A stretch of 64,000 nucleotides of DNA from Prosapia bicincta (GCA_036971475.1 JBAIZL010000005.1:178741886-178805885); one strand, 5' to 3'; counted from the stretch's first letter, positions 34,926-47,887 are shown. The notes: generated from the sequence alone by a model not told the origin. Translations and numbers: made by a program.

Positions 34926-35640
34926 CTAATTATAGATTTAACAAATAAGATCTTGTTAAAAAATTTGTAGAGAAAAATTATGAGAAATGTAATATAAAAA
35001 TTGTTTACCAAAATATAAAAAAATTGTAAAGACTATATATTTAACTAAACATAAATACAAATAGAATTATCAGACTATGATCTGATACTCTTATATGCAA
35101 ACCACTTGTTTGATGTCTACCATTTCATTTAATGCAGTGTTTCGCATTGGAAGTTCATGGTTTTTGAACTTTTTTTAACGTGTCACCATTGCTTTCTAAA
35201 TTTGCTTTCTATATTTTATCTCTTTTTAAGTGATAATACATTTATAATAAACCAAACACATTATATGGTGAACATATTCCAGAAGATCATGAATACAAAA
35301 TACCTGCAAAATATCTGAAATAATATATAACTAGTAGTTAATTAGTAGATTGGTCCTCAAGCATATGCTAGACAGTTTTAAAATTGTTTCCAAATTTCAT
35401 AGTAAAATTATTCAAACTCATAAAATCTCAGTCATATACAAAGTTCCCTAACTACTAAATTTTAAACTAGTTTTTATATAAAGAGGTTTTTTAATCATAA
35501 TAAGACGTAATAAAACCAACACAAAAAAAAAAGTAGAATCAAACCAATATATTTTAATAATAAAAAACAAAAGGAACTTCTATTTCTTCAGTTCACAGGT
35601 TAAAATTTTTGCCATTCAAAAATTTCTTAATAATTTTTAA

Positions 35641-35674
<34 letters not shown>

Positions 35675-36304
35675 GTGGTGGTCTACCTAACCAGAGCATA
35701 CAGGCTCCTCCTGGCCATTTCCTCTGGATCCCCACTTACCTAGAAACAGCCAACCCAGGTAAAGTTTTAAACAAGTAGATTTAATAGGAGCCAGAACCTG
35801 TACCGCTGCTTGGCTAAGTCTGGCAGAGAACTAGTCACTAGACTTTTATTTTAATAACCTAACTTAATGATATTTAACCCTTTGAGTCACTATATCTCAG
35901 GTATTGAATTCTTTGAAGGCATCACAGCTTACCATAATGAAGTATTATTTTAAAAAGCTATTTAGTGTCAAATAAATTTATTTCTTAGTCGTAAGTTAGT
36001 AAAAAACGTCAATTTTTATTTATTTAAAATATTGTTCTACCTCAGGAATTTTATTTCTTATTTAATGATAAGAAAAAAAATTAATTTAAAATTACATTTT
36101 TCTCAAAGGCATACAAAAATTGATAAATTTTCTATTTAACGTTAATGGTTAAATCTAGCTTGTAATACTTTTTACAAATCAATAACGAAACCTGTAAAGA
36201 TATTTAAAAAAAAAACAAATAATAACCATCAAAGATATACAATATTGAAAAAAAGTTTATTTTTAAATACTTTCCTTTTACTAAATTTGTGATATTTCTT
36301 TTTA
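34926..36304. other. Intron; (TG)n at 35645-35672
   Basis: AT-rich intron with a TG array and, at 35690-35840, a GC-richer patch (CTCCTCCTGGCCATTTCCTC, GGAGCCAGAACCTGTACCGC) that may be inserted DNA but is unassigned. TTTAACCCTTTGAGT at 35874 resembles a piggyBac end. Confidence 0.4.
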
Positions 36305-36845
36305 CAGTGCAATCTCGTCAATCCGAAATAATTTCTAGAAGGGATTGTTAGGATTACAGAAAGTACCTCCGTAAGTATTAGGAAAAATCTTGAAAAAAAG
36401 ATTCAACAATATGAATGCAACAAACTCAAGGGGTAAATTGGAAGAAATTTCTCCCTTGTCGAGACATAATAAGTTGGTGCACTTGTCACTCAAAGGCAGT
36501 GACTTATGTTTTCTTTTTTCACTCATTTTTACATGCTACCGAACAGTTGAAAAACAAATATAAAACTGACTAAATTCTCTGTTAGGTATTGCACCCTACT
36601 TATTGAATGGAGAGGGAATCATCTTAAAACTACAAAAAAGAACAGAAAACAATTCCAGGAAATTCAATTACTTATTTGCATGTTTTTTGTAGAATTCCTC
36701 CCCCTCTCCCTTTCTCTCCCCCTATTCATTGACCTCCTTCCTCCCTTTGTCTTTCCACCAACCTCAGGGACAAAGACACTTATACATACCATAGATTTTT
36801 TTGACTGTTCGGATTATTGAAGTTCGAATTGCCAAGATTGCACTG
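36305..36845 (-). mobile_element. Tigger deletion derivative
   Basis: 541 bp with TIRs CAGTGCAATCTCGTCAATCC (left) and, on the minus strand, CAGTGCAATCTTGGCAATTC (right). The left side is preceded by TA; the right is followed by TG. The minus-strand ORF at 36526-36335 opens MSEKRKHKSLPLSDKCTNLL, the start of a CENP-B-type HTH, so this is an internally deleted transposon and not an unrelated MITE. Confidence 0.75.
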
Positions 36846-37948
36846 TGCTACTGCATTTGATTATTAATTCTAAATTATTAATCATATATTTTATTTCAGA
36901 TTTATTGTTTAAACTTCCAATTACTTTCATAAAATAAATATTTTAATAGTTTAAATATAGTTTTAAAATATTTTCAAAAATTCCCAAATTATTTCAACTT
37001 TTTATACTACAGAGCCATAACTTAATTTACTTTTATACTAGCTTTAAATTTAATTATTTCTTTCTAAATTAAATTCCTATAATTACTTAACCAAAAATTC
37101 TTTTTTAAATTTATCCACTTTCAAAATTAATTTACTGAATTAATTTCTAATAATTATTTATCATCATCAAAACAACACATATAAACAAAAATCATTTGTA
37201 AATTACCACATAAATTTAATATAACAAAGTCATGAAATATTAGCATATACAAACTAACATATTTAACATTTTATACATCCTTATTTATATCAATTCAAAA
37301 ATTATCTTTGTATTATTTTAAAATTTCAAATTATTTCATTTAATATTTCTAGTTGAAGCCGTATTGAAAATTTGTGTTTACATTGCAAATCTTGCCTTAT
37401 GGAAGTCATTAAAAAGATTTTAAAATCAGTTTAAATTTTCTAGTCTTTTTACACTATTTCATATTAAGTTAAAATTTACTTTAAATTTAAAAAAATGTTT
37501 TCTCAGATTTCTTCCGTTCATCACAATGAAATGTCGATGGTGTTTCTATGTGAAAATTGGTGTTTGACACAATTAAACACAGCCTTTAGTACTGGGTAAC
37601 TAATAATGCCTCTCTCTAAATGACTTAAATTATGTAAACTGTTAAACATCCTGTTGTAAGCTGCTTAACCTTTTACCTTTAATTTTAAAATTTAAAAAAA
37701 ATTCTAATCAGTTTTTCAATTTTTCAAAATTTAATTTTTTTTAGTTTCAAATTGTTCATATTATGAAAGTGTTTGGGACCTTTACAGTGTGTATGGTCTA
37801 AAGACTTCAACATCAAAAGTACTTTTCATTATACTGTATAGTAAATTCTGATTAAGAAAAATAATTACAATTTTGTATTTATTTCAAATAATGTTTGCTT
37901 AATTTTTTAAGAGAATTTGTTAACAGTAATAGATGAACATGATCTTAC
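36846..37948. other. Intron with a gypsy fragment at 37505-37600
   Basis: AT-rich intron. On the minus strand 37590-37510 gives FHIETPSTFHCDERKK, nearly the same as the text at 28405-28340 (NFHVETPSTFRCDR) beside the gypsy RT. A second fragment of the same element is therefore present. No other coding signal. Confidence 0.6.
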
Positions 37949-38188
37949 CTCTTGTAGGTCATTTTCAGGCATTTCTCTTTCCAATTCTATATTTTTCAAT
38001 TTCAAGTTATCATTTTTAATTTTTTGAAATGTGTCAACTTCATTGAAGAAGTTGTAGTCAAAGTAAGGTTTATTAAAAAACAGCGATTTTTTATGTTTCA
38101 CATTGTCAGAATATAATAGATATGACTGTTTTAATACTTCATCTTCAGCTCCCATTTGCTTCAAAATTTGTCTAGGAATTTCATCTTT
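37949..38188 (-). CDS. ANKMY1: Host linker exon, helical
   Basis: A 240-nt, phase 0-0 exon with acceptor TTTAAG|AAA and donor GAG|GTAAGA. The 80 codons begin KDEIPRQILKQMGAEDEVLK and end with a charged helix, IELEREMPENDLQE. The middle has aromatic-rich FFNKPYFDYNFFNEVD. There is no named domain. It separates the MORN exons from the ankyrin exons and continues the MORN exon ending DVKV without a frame change. Confidence 0.85.
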
Positions 38189-38399
38189 CTTAAAATGATA
38201 AAAAAAAACAGATTTACAGAACCAACTTTTAAATAATAATTAGTAACTAATCAACAGAAAATTAAAGTCGATATAAATTTTCAAACAAAAAGTTCTAGAG
38301 AATATATTACTTAGAAATTTTATATCCTTGAAATTAATAATTTCTAAACACTTTGGCTCTTTTCTAACTCTTTATTGAGAAAAGACTATAAAGAATTGT

Positions 38400-38560
38400 A
38401 TCCCTAAAACACTTGAACACATATTAATATGCTACTATAGTAGACTTAATTTTTTGTTTACTGAGAATGGCCAATTTGGGCGATGTATCCCATTACGAAC
38501 TGAGATCGTAATGAGTTTCAAGTGTTTTAGTGTAAAACTAGTAGCTCGAGTTGAAGATGG
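38400..38560 (-). mobile_element. Penelope terminal-repeat remnant
   Basis: Contains TGCTACTATAGTAGACTTAA and, on the minus strand, ACTCATTACGATCTCAGTTC then GTAATGGGATACATCGCCCA, a decayed version of the 3' end seen at 7421-7500 and 21905-21985. The hammerhead core is no longer intact. Confidence 0.55.
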
Positions 38561-40229
38561 AATCAATTAATAAGAAAATGATATTGCAGTTAATTTTATT
38601 ACAACTTTATTTTGATGTAAAGAAAATTTTGTTTCCCTTTCAAAACAGGTCTTTACTCTATACTACTCTTTATAACAATTTAAAAATTAAAAATTGGTCA
38701 TTCATTTGGTCAATATGAAAATTTGATCAAATTCTGAAACAGTTAGGGAAGACTAAGTTATTTCAGTTAATTTTCAAAAATAACTGAATTTTGTTTACTT
38801 AAACTGGATTATTGTACTTTCAATTTATTATATATTTAATTTGTCATGTGTCAATTTAACATGATTTGTCTCTAATTATACTTATGAAATAAAATTATTC
38901 ATAATGTTTCCAGTTACTAGCAAAAACCTTGTTGTAGGATTAGTCCTCCCATACTTATGTGTAACATCTGTAATAAGTTTGCACACACACACACAAATGT
39001 ATTATATAATCTACACACACACACAAATATATTATATAATTTACACACACAAGCACACGCACATCCACAATGCACACATAAACGGATACACACACGCACA
39101 CACAAATATATATTATAAAGAAAACAAATTTCTTGAAATATAGCTAGTAAGGAATAACCAATGTGTGAACCTACTTTTATGAGCCAACCACACATAAATA
39201 ATATAACTATTATTATCTGTAAAATCTGTAGCATAGGGATTTCTGTGTGCGGCTATTTAAAAACAAATGAACATTCAAATTCATGGGATAATTAAAATTA
39301 GAATTCCAAAAATAAATCTAGGTAAATTTATGGCAGGTAAAGAACATGCAGTATCTAAAGTAGACTTTTTTGTAGAAAGACGTAATTTTTAAAATTAGGT
39401 GCGTGGGAAAGCACAAATTATTTTTGTTTCACCTAGACAACAGATGGAGGCCAACCAGGATTGACCGAAATAAAAAAAAGGAAGGTCATTGGTGAATAAA
39501 GCAGAGAGAAAGTAAAGCAATGAAAGCGAGGATCATCAAGGGGTCAAAGAGGAAAGGGTGTTATTTTGGGAGCCAGAGAGGATGAAAGATCTGTGAGCCA
39601 AGGATGCAAGAGGTGGTGGAATTGGTAAGTCATAATAGGTACGAGTTTAAATGGAGTGGTATTCAACTGACCAAGAAAGATCATTTCTTTTGTAATTTTG
39701 GAATAAAAGTAGACCATGGTAGACCCGAAACAGTGCACGAGAGCACTGAAGATAAACCAAGCTTACTCAAGTACAATTTAACTAATTAATGAAAATTAAG
39801 TTTTAAATAAAAGTTTTACGACAACAAAGTAGATTCCAGAAACAGGCATAATAACTAATTTTACAAGCCATAATACAGTAACCTTACACCTAGAGGTGAA
39901 TTCAAATAGTAATGTATTGTTTGTTAAGATAATACTTCACTTAAGACTAAATGGTTGTTAACAGTAACTGTTGTTTTACTGCTGAAATTAAGCTAGCTGA
40001 CAGGGCTTCAATTTCTATCATAGAAATGTAATTTATTATAGCTTGAATATTGTAGAATAATTGTTCTTATTAAAAATAATTCAAACAGTAGAAATTTAAA
40101 ATCATTTAAGTTCAATGAAGTAAGTAATCAGTTTTTTTAAGTCCAGAAATTCTTTCTCTAATTAAATTATATCTGTTCAAACTACAGATTTGACTCCCAA
40201 CAAATAATTTAATTCTTGAACTTTGTACT
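38561..40229. other. Intron; CA-rich repeat at 38983-39105
   Basis: An interrupted (CA)n/(TA) array at 38983-39105. The rest is AT-rich with a GC-richer patch around 39400-39720 (GAAAGGGTGTTATTTTGGGA) that I cannot assign. Confidence 0.45.
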
Positions 40230-40401
40230 CCATTACTTTCGGTGAATCTTAATTAATCACTTAAACAATAGTTTATGACTATCCAAACTTTAAATTTTGT
40301 AAACTTGTTATAACTGCCCATGTGGTCTGTCTCAGTAAGTTTTAACAAATTTACAAAATTTAAAGTTTAGATAGTCATAAACTATTGTTTAAGTGATTAA
40401 A
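40230..40401. repeat. Inverted repeat of the 18.3-kb family
   Basis: Left arm from 40252 (TTAATCACTTAAACAATAGT...) and right arm ending 40400 are complementary and match the arms at 18265-18476. The edge CGGTGAATCTTAATTAATCA is the complement of the conserved edge in the other copies. The centre is shorter and lacks the hammerhead-like core. Confidence 0.75.
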
Positions 40402-40640
40402 TAATTTAAATATTAATTAATTATACTCCATACAAATTATTAATAAGATTCATTTATTCCTAATTCTTATTAAGAACATTCAATGCTGCTAAATTTAAAT
40501 TAATATTTTTTTAAAATAATTAAAATTTGTAACATAACATAATGAAGACAGTTGTATGGTTGACTCCTTGACTCCAGGAACATGGGACTACTAAATGGCA
40601 ACTTATCAATATAAGATATATATATATATATATATTATAA

Positions 40641-42156
40641 CGTAATTTCCTTAAGACGCAATACAACGGGGTTTATATTATTAAATATTTTATTTAAATG
40701 AAGATATTTTATTTCTATTTAAAACACAAACTCCTGAATAATTTAAAATTCTTTATTATAATTATTTTATTTCAACAGTTAACAGAACAATTTTATTTTA
40801 ACAGTTAAACAATAAACACAAAACAAACATTTATAACTTAACAAGTTTTAACAAACTCGGTTTAACTCTTATTTCTTTTGATTTTATAGTTACACAATTT
40901 TAATACCCTTGGCTAATTTTACGATCTCTTACAATCTCGGGGTTTATAGCATGGGCTATATTTTTACTTCTTTTGTTAATTAAATAAATTTTGAAAAAAC
41001 AATATTAAATTTTGAAATTAGTTTTAATAAATATTTTCCTGATGGAAAAACTTTAATTTGGAATAAGCAAAAAGGCGAAACTATTTGAACTGGATTATGA
41101 TCTTATTACTATTAATCACAAGATATTCTAATGTACAATTTTAAACTTCCCTATTATCCTAAGAGTCCACTAAAGTTTATTTTTTTATATAGCGCTAGGT
41201 ACTTAACTTATCAAATAACGGCGAATGGCTGCTTGCTCACACGTAGAATTCCGTTCTTTTTAAATTTCACTTTTTTCACACTTAAATTCGTTTTAGATCC
41301 TTCAAAATATATTATCACTGTACTTTATCTTTACATTTTCTTATCCTTATTTAATCTGGCCAAGTTTCCTCACAAAACTGTATAATTTTGACGAATTCCT
41401 TTCAAATTGAATTTTGACTTCTAAGAAAGGTCTGCTTCCTCGGCGTCCCCACGCCAGCCTGACTCTAACTACGCGTCCTTAGATTTTAAACAATTGTTTG
41501 TTTTTTTAATATGGCGGCTTCTCCATCTTAAAAAAAAAAATCATATGCTCTAATTGAACGAAGTTCCGTTCCTTCCCACTAGAGTCGACTGCAACTTGAC
41601 CTATTTCTTTACTTTCACATCTGTTAATGTCAACGAACTATTTTCACCAGTTTTAATTTTGTTAACATACTGTTTCAATTTTCCGATCCTTAACCAACCT
41701 TCCAGTGTTTATTTAATTACTATTATTAGTGTGTGAAGTGTCTTTGTGTTTTACTTTTGTAATATTTCGAAATGTGTGTGTTTTGACTGGACTTCATAGA
41801 AACATAACCTTTCTAATCTCATTGTTTACAATCGTATTTCACTTTCTCCTTCAAGTAATTACTTATGCCCTATGTTACTAATATTTACAATTTTGTTTAC
41901 ACATAACTATTATTAGATTATCTTGTTTTAAATTTTATTTGATACAACAAATTTCTTTATGTATTTACAGTTCAAATATCTTATTTATATGTTACAACCG
42001 TTTTATAACCTTTCTAGGCTTTTACCTAAATTTCGTTTCAATTTAATCTAACCAATCTTTTAATGAATTTCTTTTTTTAAATTTTGTGTGAGTTATTTCT
42101 AATATATTCTTCCAATTCTTAAATAATATTATATAGCCCATTCTATAAATGTTACA
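40641..42156 (-). repeat. Solo LTR related to the 11.6-17.3 kb element
   Basis: About 1,516 bp, collinear with the 1,512-bp LTRs and clearly more diverged. It shares GACGCAATACAACG near the left end, ATGGCGGCTTCTCC in the middle and CATTCTATAAATGTTACA at the right end. Both sides are TA-rich (TA array 40617-40635 and 42157-42172). No interior or second LTR is present, so it arose by LTR-LTR recombination. The left end has CG in place of TG. Confidence 0.85.
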
Positions 42157-43089
42157 ATATATATATATTATAACAATATAAGATATAGCATATGTTTTGC
42201 AATGAGTTGTAGAAAATCCTTATGCCTTAACATATTATGTTTTAAGAACTTTAAATATTTTCCAAACATCAGTGAGTCGATGTTTCACAGTAACAATTTG
42301 AAAGCTTACACTTACTTCATGAGCTTTTGAACTTTGAACTTATGCCAACTTCAATCACCAAGTCGAATTTTGCAACTTAATGGTGAGGAGCATTGATAAT
42401 AATACAATTGCCTTAAACAACAATGTTTATTTAAACAAAGTATTGTTTTTGTTAAACGACATTTAAACCTGCACAACTGTCACTATTAGTCCAATGTTAT
42501 CCCACACAGGATCCTGAAAAGTTGAACTCTTGGCTTGTTATAAAAGTCAACTTGTAAAACATTTTTTATTGAAGGAAACCTTGATTCCAAAATTTATCTG
42601 GAAATATAATTATTCCAGAAGTAAAGTGAGCAACAAATTACTTCCAGTTCCAATAAGATTAAGCACCTCCATACTTATTTGAACAACATCTTTCCCCTCA
42701 CAAGATAGGAAGAAGAGGACCTCAAGTGGCCTGCAAGGTCACATGATTTATCACTATTAGATTACGTAGTGTGAGGTAATTAATGACAATAAGTATAAAC
42801 AAAACCACAGTGTATAAATAATTTGAGAAATCATATTTTGAAAAATTTTTAATATCTCCATGGTAAACCATCCTCCTTGCCAATTCAGGTTTTTACAACA
42901 GGAAATCTCAGACCATTCAAAAAGTTGTTTTTTCTGAGTTCAGCCTTTCAAAATCTAATATGAGGTGTCTATATTTTTAATGCACCAAATTAGTAACTCG
43001 TAATGTAGGGGCTCGTAATATGCCTCTACATTTCAAATTTGGGACTTTTCAGTAAAAAAATATTTATTTAACTGAAGAAAAGCAATGTT
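42157..43089. other. Intron, no gene seen
   Basis: AT-rich intron; nothing recognised before the Tigger fragment. Confidence 0.45.
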
Positions 43090-43710
43090 GTGCTACAAAT
43101 GCAGCTCACAAAGGCATTTCCAGGAAATGGTTTGTTTTCAGCAGGAAGAGCATTGAAATTTCAATATAGAAAGAAAATTTTGAAAAATATTGTTACTAAA
43201 GTAGAGAACATTGACGCCGTAACCAAAGATATTGTGAATCAAAGATATTGCATTGCTGTATTGGCAAAAATGTGGATAAATAACGTATGGAAAACAACAA
43301 TTTTTAATGGTTCCTCTAAGGCTGGATTCACTTTGGCCACATATGAAGAGAATAATGAGGATAACATGGCATTAAGTGGATTAAAAAAGCAATGGAATTT
43401 GCTCAAAAGTTCAGGATACATAGGTGATATGCCTCTTGAACAATTTACTGGGAAAGTCGACGTTGATGTTTCCGATTTTCCAAATGATAAAGACATACTT
43501 AAAAGTGCCAGGCGAAAAAACCCAAATGAACTTTTAAAAGAAAATAATGGTCATTGTGCTGATGAACCTGAAGAGAAGAACTCTATAGACAATGCAATTT
43601 TACAAGCTTTGAAAATCATCAGGCGAAGATTTCAAATGAAAAATTGTGTACCAGATAACATTTTTGATTGTCTGAATAAATGTGAAACATTCATTGAGCA
43701 TGATGTTTAA
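43090..43710 (+). pseudogene. Tigger-family transposase, C-terminal part
   Basis: A 206-codon ORF. It contains LKFQYRKKILKNIVTKVENI, then AVLAKMWINNVWKTTIFNGS followed by SKAGFTLATYEENNEDNMAL. This is the region after the third catalytic Asp in pogo/Tigger transposases ('lk..Yrrkll..iv......ai..l..aW..V...tI.ncFrKAGF'). The rest is acidic and polar. The catalytic core is missing, so it is a 5'-truncated copy. A Tigger-like end, CAGTTGAACTTCTCTATAAT on the minus strand at 44467, probably belongs to it. The long intact frame could also suggest co-opted coding sequence, but it is alone and unspliced in an intron. Confidence 0.7.
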
Positions 43711-44683
43711 TTTAAATGCAAAGTAAAACAAAAAATTCTGACTTTTTCTGGTAAAACTCCAACAATAGAAACAAATTAAACTGTTTTTTTTTTTTTTTAT
43801 TAATTCGAGATTCATTTAACAAATCAATTTAATTGATTACGATTTGTGTAGTGTATAGCACAATTTATGTTGAGTGTATATGGGCTATTTAAATTAATAA
43901 AAGCAGTTAATAAATTAATGTACTGAGTGTCCTTTGATTAATTTAGGCTATAATTCAATGATACTTAACTAAGTGAATACATAATGGCTTACTTGCTGTA
44001 GTGTTTTGAAACAATCGTTCGTTTTACAAAGCAAAACCTCTACTTCTTGGAAATGAATTACATTAATAAGTACACCCATTTATTACCATATTTATACAAT
44101 ATTTTTCATTAGCAGTAGATTACTCATCACAACAGCCTATACAGAGTACCAAACATACTGTATTTCATACGGATATCTAATACAGTGAAATAGAAACATT
44201 CATGAAACATTTTTAGATTTTCAACTACATTAACACTGTAAATTAAAACATTATAAAACGTTATTTCATTTTAATGTTGGCCTATTATCTTACAAATTCT
44301 CATGATATTATACTGTGTTGGGTTTGAGGTTTCTGACTGTCTGCAATCTTATACTGCAATAAGATGGAGCTGGTGTATTCTTAGACAACATCCCATTAAT
44401 AAATACCTCTATATAACAAATTTTTAATCTGGTATAACCAATTTCATTATAGAGAAGTTCAACTGTGTATATATATATATTGTAATACACTTATAAGTTA
44501 TGGTAAATATAAATAATTTCTTTAATACAACTGCTCCACCTTGTGGTAGTCAAATTGTAATAATAATTTTTTTATAATAAAACAAAATTTAATAATTACT
44601 CTTAGAGAACAATGAGTTGCTGGGTGCCAGTTAGAATTACAAAATGATTGTAACCATAACAGTAAAATTTAGATTCTTTTCTT

Positions 44684-44689
<6 letters not shown>
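43711..44689. other. Tigger 3' non-coding region and unassigned intron
   Basis: Runs from the transposase stop to the probable TIR at 44430-44467. Nothing else recognised before the TA array at 44689. Confidence 0.45.
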
Positions 44690-44722
<33 letters not shown>

Positions 44723-45083
44723 TTTTTTGGACTAGGAGACTGACAGACTTACCTTGGTAAGAGTCCACTCTGTAGTCTTGAAATAGAAACACATAAAAGC
44801 ACTTAAACAATGATATATTTACACCACACAGTGGTCTTTGTCAATCGAAGAGAAAACACAAAAAGAAATATGTGTTCATATTTTGTGTTTCATATTTCTT
44901 TTTGTGTTTTCTCTTCGATTGACAAAGACCACTGTGTGGTTGAAATATATCATTGTTTAGGGGGGTGTAAGTGCTTTTATGTGTTTCTATTTCAAGACTA
45001 CAGAGTGGACTCTTACCAAGGTAAGTCTGTCAGTCTCCTAGTCCAAAAAATCTAAATAATCTTTACCAATCAAAACTAACCTA

Positions 45084-45144
<61 letters not shown>

Positions 45145-45160
45145 TATATATAATTATATA
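44690..45160. repeat. Long palindrome between TA arrays
   Basis: Left arm 44721-44872 and right arm about 44890-45052 are complementary over roughly 150 bp (ending CTAGTCCAAAAAATC). TA arrays flank it (44689-44720 and 45090-45140). The plus-strand arm contains TTGACAAAGACCACTGTGTG then GTTGAAATATATC: stem II GACCAC/GTGGTT and a hammerhead-like GAA-ATATAT-C. The same 3' end, GTCAGTCTCCTA...TAGTCCAAAAA, terminates the Penelope element at 51480. Confidence 0.8.
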
Positions 45161-45242
45161 TATTTGTAGATTATGCAACACTGTTTTCTTGTATACATTA
45201 TCACTTTCCTTATGTACTTAAACAGGAATCTTACTTGGTATT

Positions 45243-45290
45243 TATGCGAGTACTTTCAGAGACTGGTTAGTGTCTCCATCTTCGGGCATA
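45243..45290 (-). ncRNA. Hammerhead ribozyme candidate in Penelope terminal repeat (distal copy)
   Basis: Minus strand, by eye: stem I UAUGC (45290-45286) with GCAUA (45247-45243); core CCGAAGA (CUGANGA with U4 to C); stem II GGAGAC/GUCUCU with an ACUAACCA-type loop; GAA (45057-equivalent 45257-45255); palindromic AGUACU (45254-45249) as stem III; C at the cleavage position (45248), triplet CUC. The palindrome suggests a dimeric hammerhead. The C-terminal codons of the polyprotein overlap the 5' side. Confidence 0.6.
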
Positions 45291-45431
45291 CTGAACATGT
45301 TTTGGACTGCGAGCTGCGTGGAATTTGCCGTTGACCTTGGTGTACCTTTTTAGATTCACTGCACTGTGTGAGTTTTTAACGTTCGTTTTGGGGTTTATAT
45401 TGTCTATTAGATTGAATAATTTATCGTTTTT

Positions 45432-47887
45432 TTATTTTATTTGTATCTGTTCGTTGATGATGTTATTTTTATTTTTATAAATTTCTAGTTGTTCCCAGAT
45501 TGTCATTTTGAAGCCTTTTTGGACCTTTTTTACTAGGTGTACGTTTTTTAATATGGGAAATGTGTGTTTGTTTTTGATTGCGTGTGTGGCTAAGTTTGAG
45601 TTATAAATTTCAGGTTTGATGTATGCATTGAGGTGTTCTTGATATCTGTCTTTTAATTTCTGTTTGTTTTTGATTGCGTGTGTGGCTAAGTTTGAGTTAT
45701 AAATTTCAGGTTTGATGTATGCATTGAGGTGTCCTTGATATCTGTCTTTTAATTTCTTTTTTGTTTGGCCTATGTATATTTTATTACAGTCTGGGCATTC
45801 GATTTTGTATATTTCGTTATTAAGTGTGGGACATATTTTTTCTGGTTGGTTTATTTTGTTGATTATGTTTCCTGTGTTTTTGTAGGCTATGTTAATATTA
45901 TTATTGTTTAGTGTTTTAGTTATTCCTTTTATGTTGTATCCTGTGTATGTGAATGTAGCCCATTTTGTTGTTTGTGGTTCGATTTTAGGTTGTTTTAATT
46001 TATTTAATATTTTAAATTCTAATTTATCTATAGTTTTTTTATTGTATCCATTTTTTTGGGGTATTTGATATATTATTTGTTTTTCTTTGGTTTTTTCTTC
46101 ATTATTTAGAGGCAATTTTAGCATCCTGTATAAAAGTGAGTTGTAAGCGGCCATTTTATGTTGTGGGGGATATGGTTGGAATGGTTTGGTATTGTATTAA
46201 TGGTTTGTGTGGGTTTCCTATAAATAGAATATTCAATGTTATTTGTATTTCTGGTCAATGTTAGGTCTAGATAGTTTATTTTATTGTTTATTTCTTCCTC
46301 CATGGTGAATTGTATGTTAGGGTGTAAGTTATTGATTTCATTTAGAATGATGTTATTATTTATTGCTTTATTTTGTGAGATGTATAATCCATCATCGACA
46401 TATCGTATCCAATGTCCGTTGGGGTCGTGTGTTTTTATGGTTTGTGTGATTAATTCGTCAATTTTTTGGAGGTAAATTTCTGATACTATACTTGATAGTG
46501 GTGATCCCATTGCTAAGCCGTCTGTTTGTTTATATATTTTATTATTGAATATGAAATAGTTTTGGTTTAGTATGGTCTTTAGGCATTTTGTGATTTGGTT
46601 TGTGTATTTGGGGTAGGTTTTTAGGTCAGTTAATTTGTTTTTTATTATTTGGATGGTTTCGTTAATTGGTATATTAGAGTACATGTTTGTGATATCAAAT
46701 GATATAAATTTGGTGTTTTTGGTTATGTTTATTGATTTTAGTATTTCCGTTAATTCAATTGAATTTTTATGGTGTATATATTTTCCAATTTAAGTTCGTG
46801 TTTTAGGTTTTTGGCTATTATGTGTGATATTTTATAGGCAGGTGCATTTTTAAAATTTATTAAGGGTCTTATGGGATTGTTGATTTTATGTATTTTGATG
46901 AGGGCGTTCATTTTGGGGGGTTTTGGGTTGTCTATTGCATATTGGTAGGGGTTTTTTTGGTTGAATAAATTGTCATTGTGTTTTGCTAATTGTATGATTT
47001 CGTTTTGGTATTTTTTGGTGGGGTCTTTGTTTAATTCTATACAATTGTTGGATTTTATGAATTCTTCTGTTTTTTGGTTGTATTCTGTTTTTGATATGAT
47101 TACTGTAGCGTTACTTTTGTCCGCTTTAGTTGCAATTATTTCGTTTTTGAATAGTTTTTGTTTCAATTTGTTAATTTGGTTTATTTGTATTTTATTTTCA
47201 ACGTGATTTCCTTTTTTTGATTTTTTTGTTGATGATTTTGTTGATTTCGTGCGATGCTATGTTTCTGATAATATCTTGATTTTTGTAATTAATGAGATTT
47301 ATTGCCAGTTCTGTTTCTACTATGAGGTTTTCTATTGTGTTTTGTAATTTTGGTTTGATGTTGGTTTTTGTGCTATTTTCGAGTATATTTATTTCTTCTT
47401 TGGTGAAATTCGTTTTTGTGAGGTTTATAAAATTTGGGTGGAATTGATGGAGTGTTGTGATATTGTCCATGTTATTTTGTTTTTCTATTAGTTTGTTAAG
47501 TTTAGATTCTATTTTTTGTTTTTTAATTCCATTAAATTTCTTGCATTTTTCTTGAATTTTGATATATTTATAATGCCATTGGTTTGGTTTAAGTATGATA
47601 GCTAATTCTAGGTGGGTTTTTAAGAGTGTGTTAATTAATTTGTTTTTCTTTGTGTACAGGTATTTAATTTCATTTTTTACCCATAGAGTTTCAGCTTGTT
47701 TAGCAGTTTTTTGTGCAGAACTAGTTTGGTTTTTTATTATTATTTTGGCATATTTTGGTGCTATTTTGTTTTTAATGCATTGTTTATTAAAATGTACATT
47801 ATGGTTAATATTTATGATTTGTTTTCTAAGTTTTTCAAATTTGTTCAATAGTTTGGTTGCTTGATTACCTTGTGGGGCGATATCCAT
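45432..47887 (-). pseudogene. Penelope RT/GIY-YIG polyprotein, downstream copy
   Basis: Nearly full-length, broken by three small frameshifts. The N-terminal part (47887-47198) starts MDIAPQGNQATKLLNKFEKL and is lysine-rich and helical. RT fingers follow at 47166-46750 (ATKADKSNATVIISKTEYNQ; PPKMNALIKIHKINNPIRPL). The palm is at 46684-46118 (QTDGLAMGSPLSSIVSEIYL; IRYVDDGLYI). The thumb and GIY-YIG nuclease are at 46154-45432 (GIYKIECPDCNKIYIGQT; WEQLEIYKNK). Frame breaks fall at an A-run near 47207, an A-run near 46765, and a 2-bp insertion near 46172. Oddity: a 96-bp in-frame duplication (45571-45766) repeats a 32-residue GIY-YIG segment starting KLKDRYQ. Confidence 0.9.

Noticed and set aside
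38904..39143. 79-aa ORF rich in His/Thr/Tyr (and its antisense partner)
   Set aside because: Produced by translation of the CA/TA repeat.
45571..45766. CRISPR-like or other array of direct repeats
   Set aside because: Only two copies, in frame, inside a coding domain; it is a simple internal duplication.
46284..46475. Plus-strand 63-aa ORF repeated at 48924-49115
   Set aside because: Antisense to the Penelope RT palm; duplicated only because the element is.
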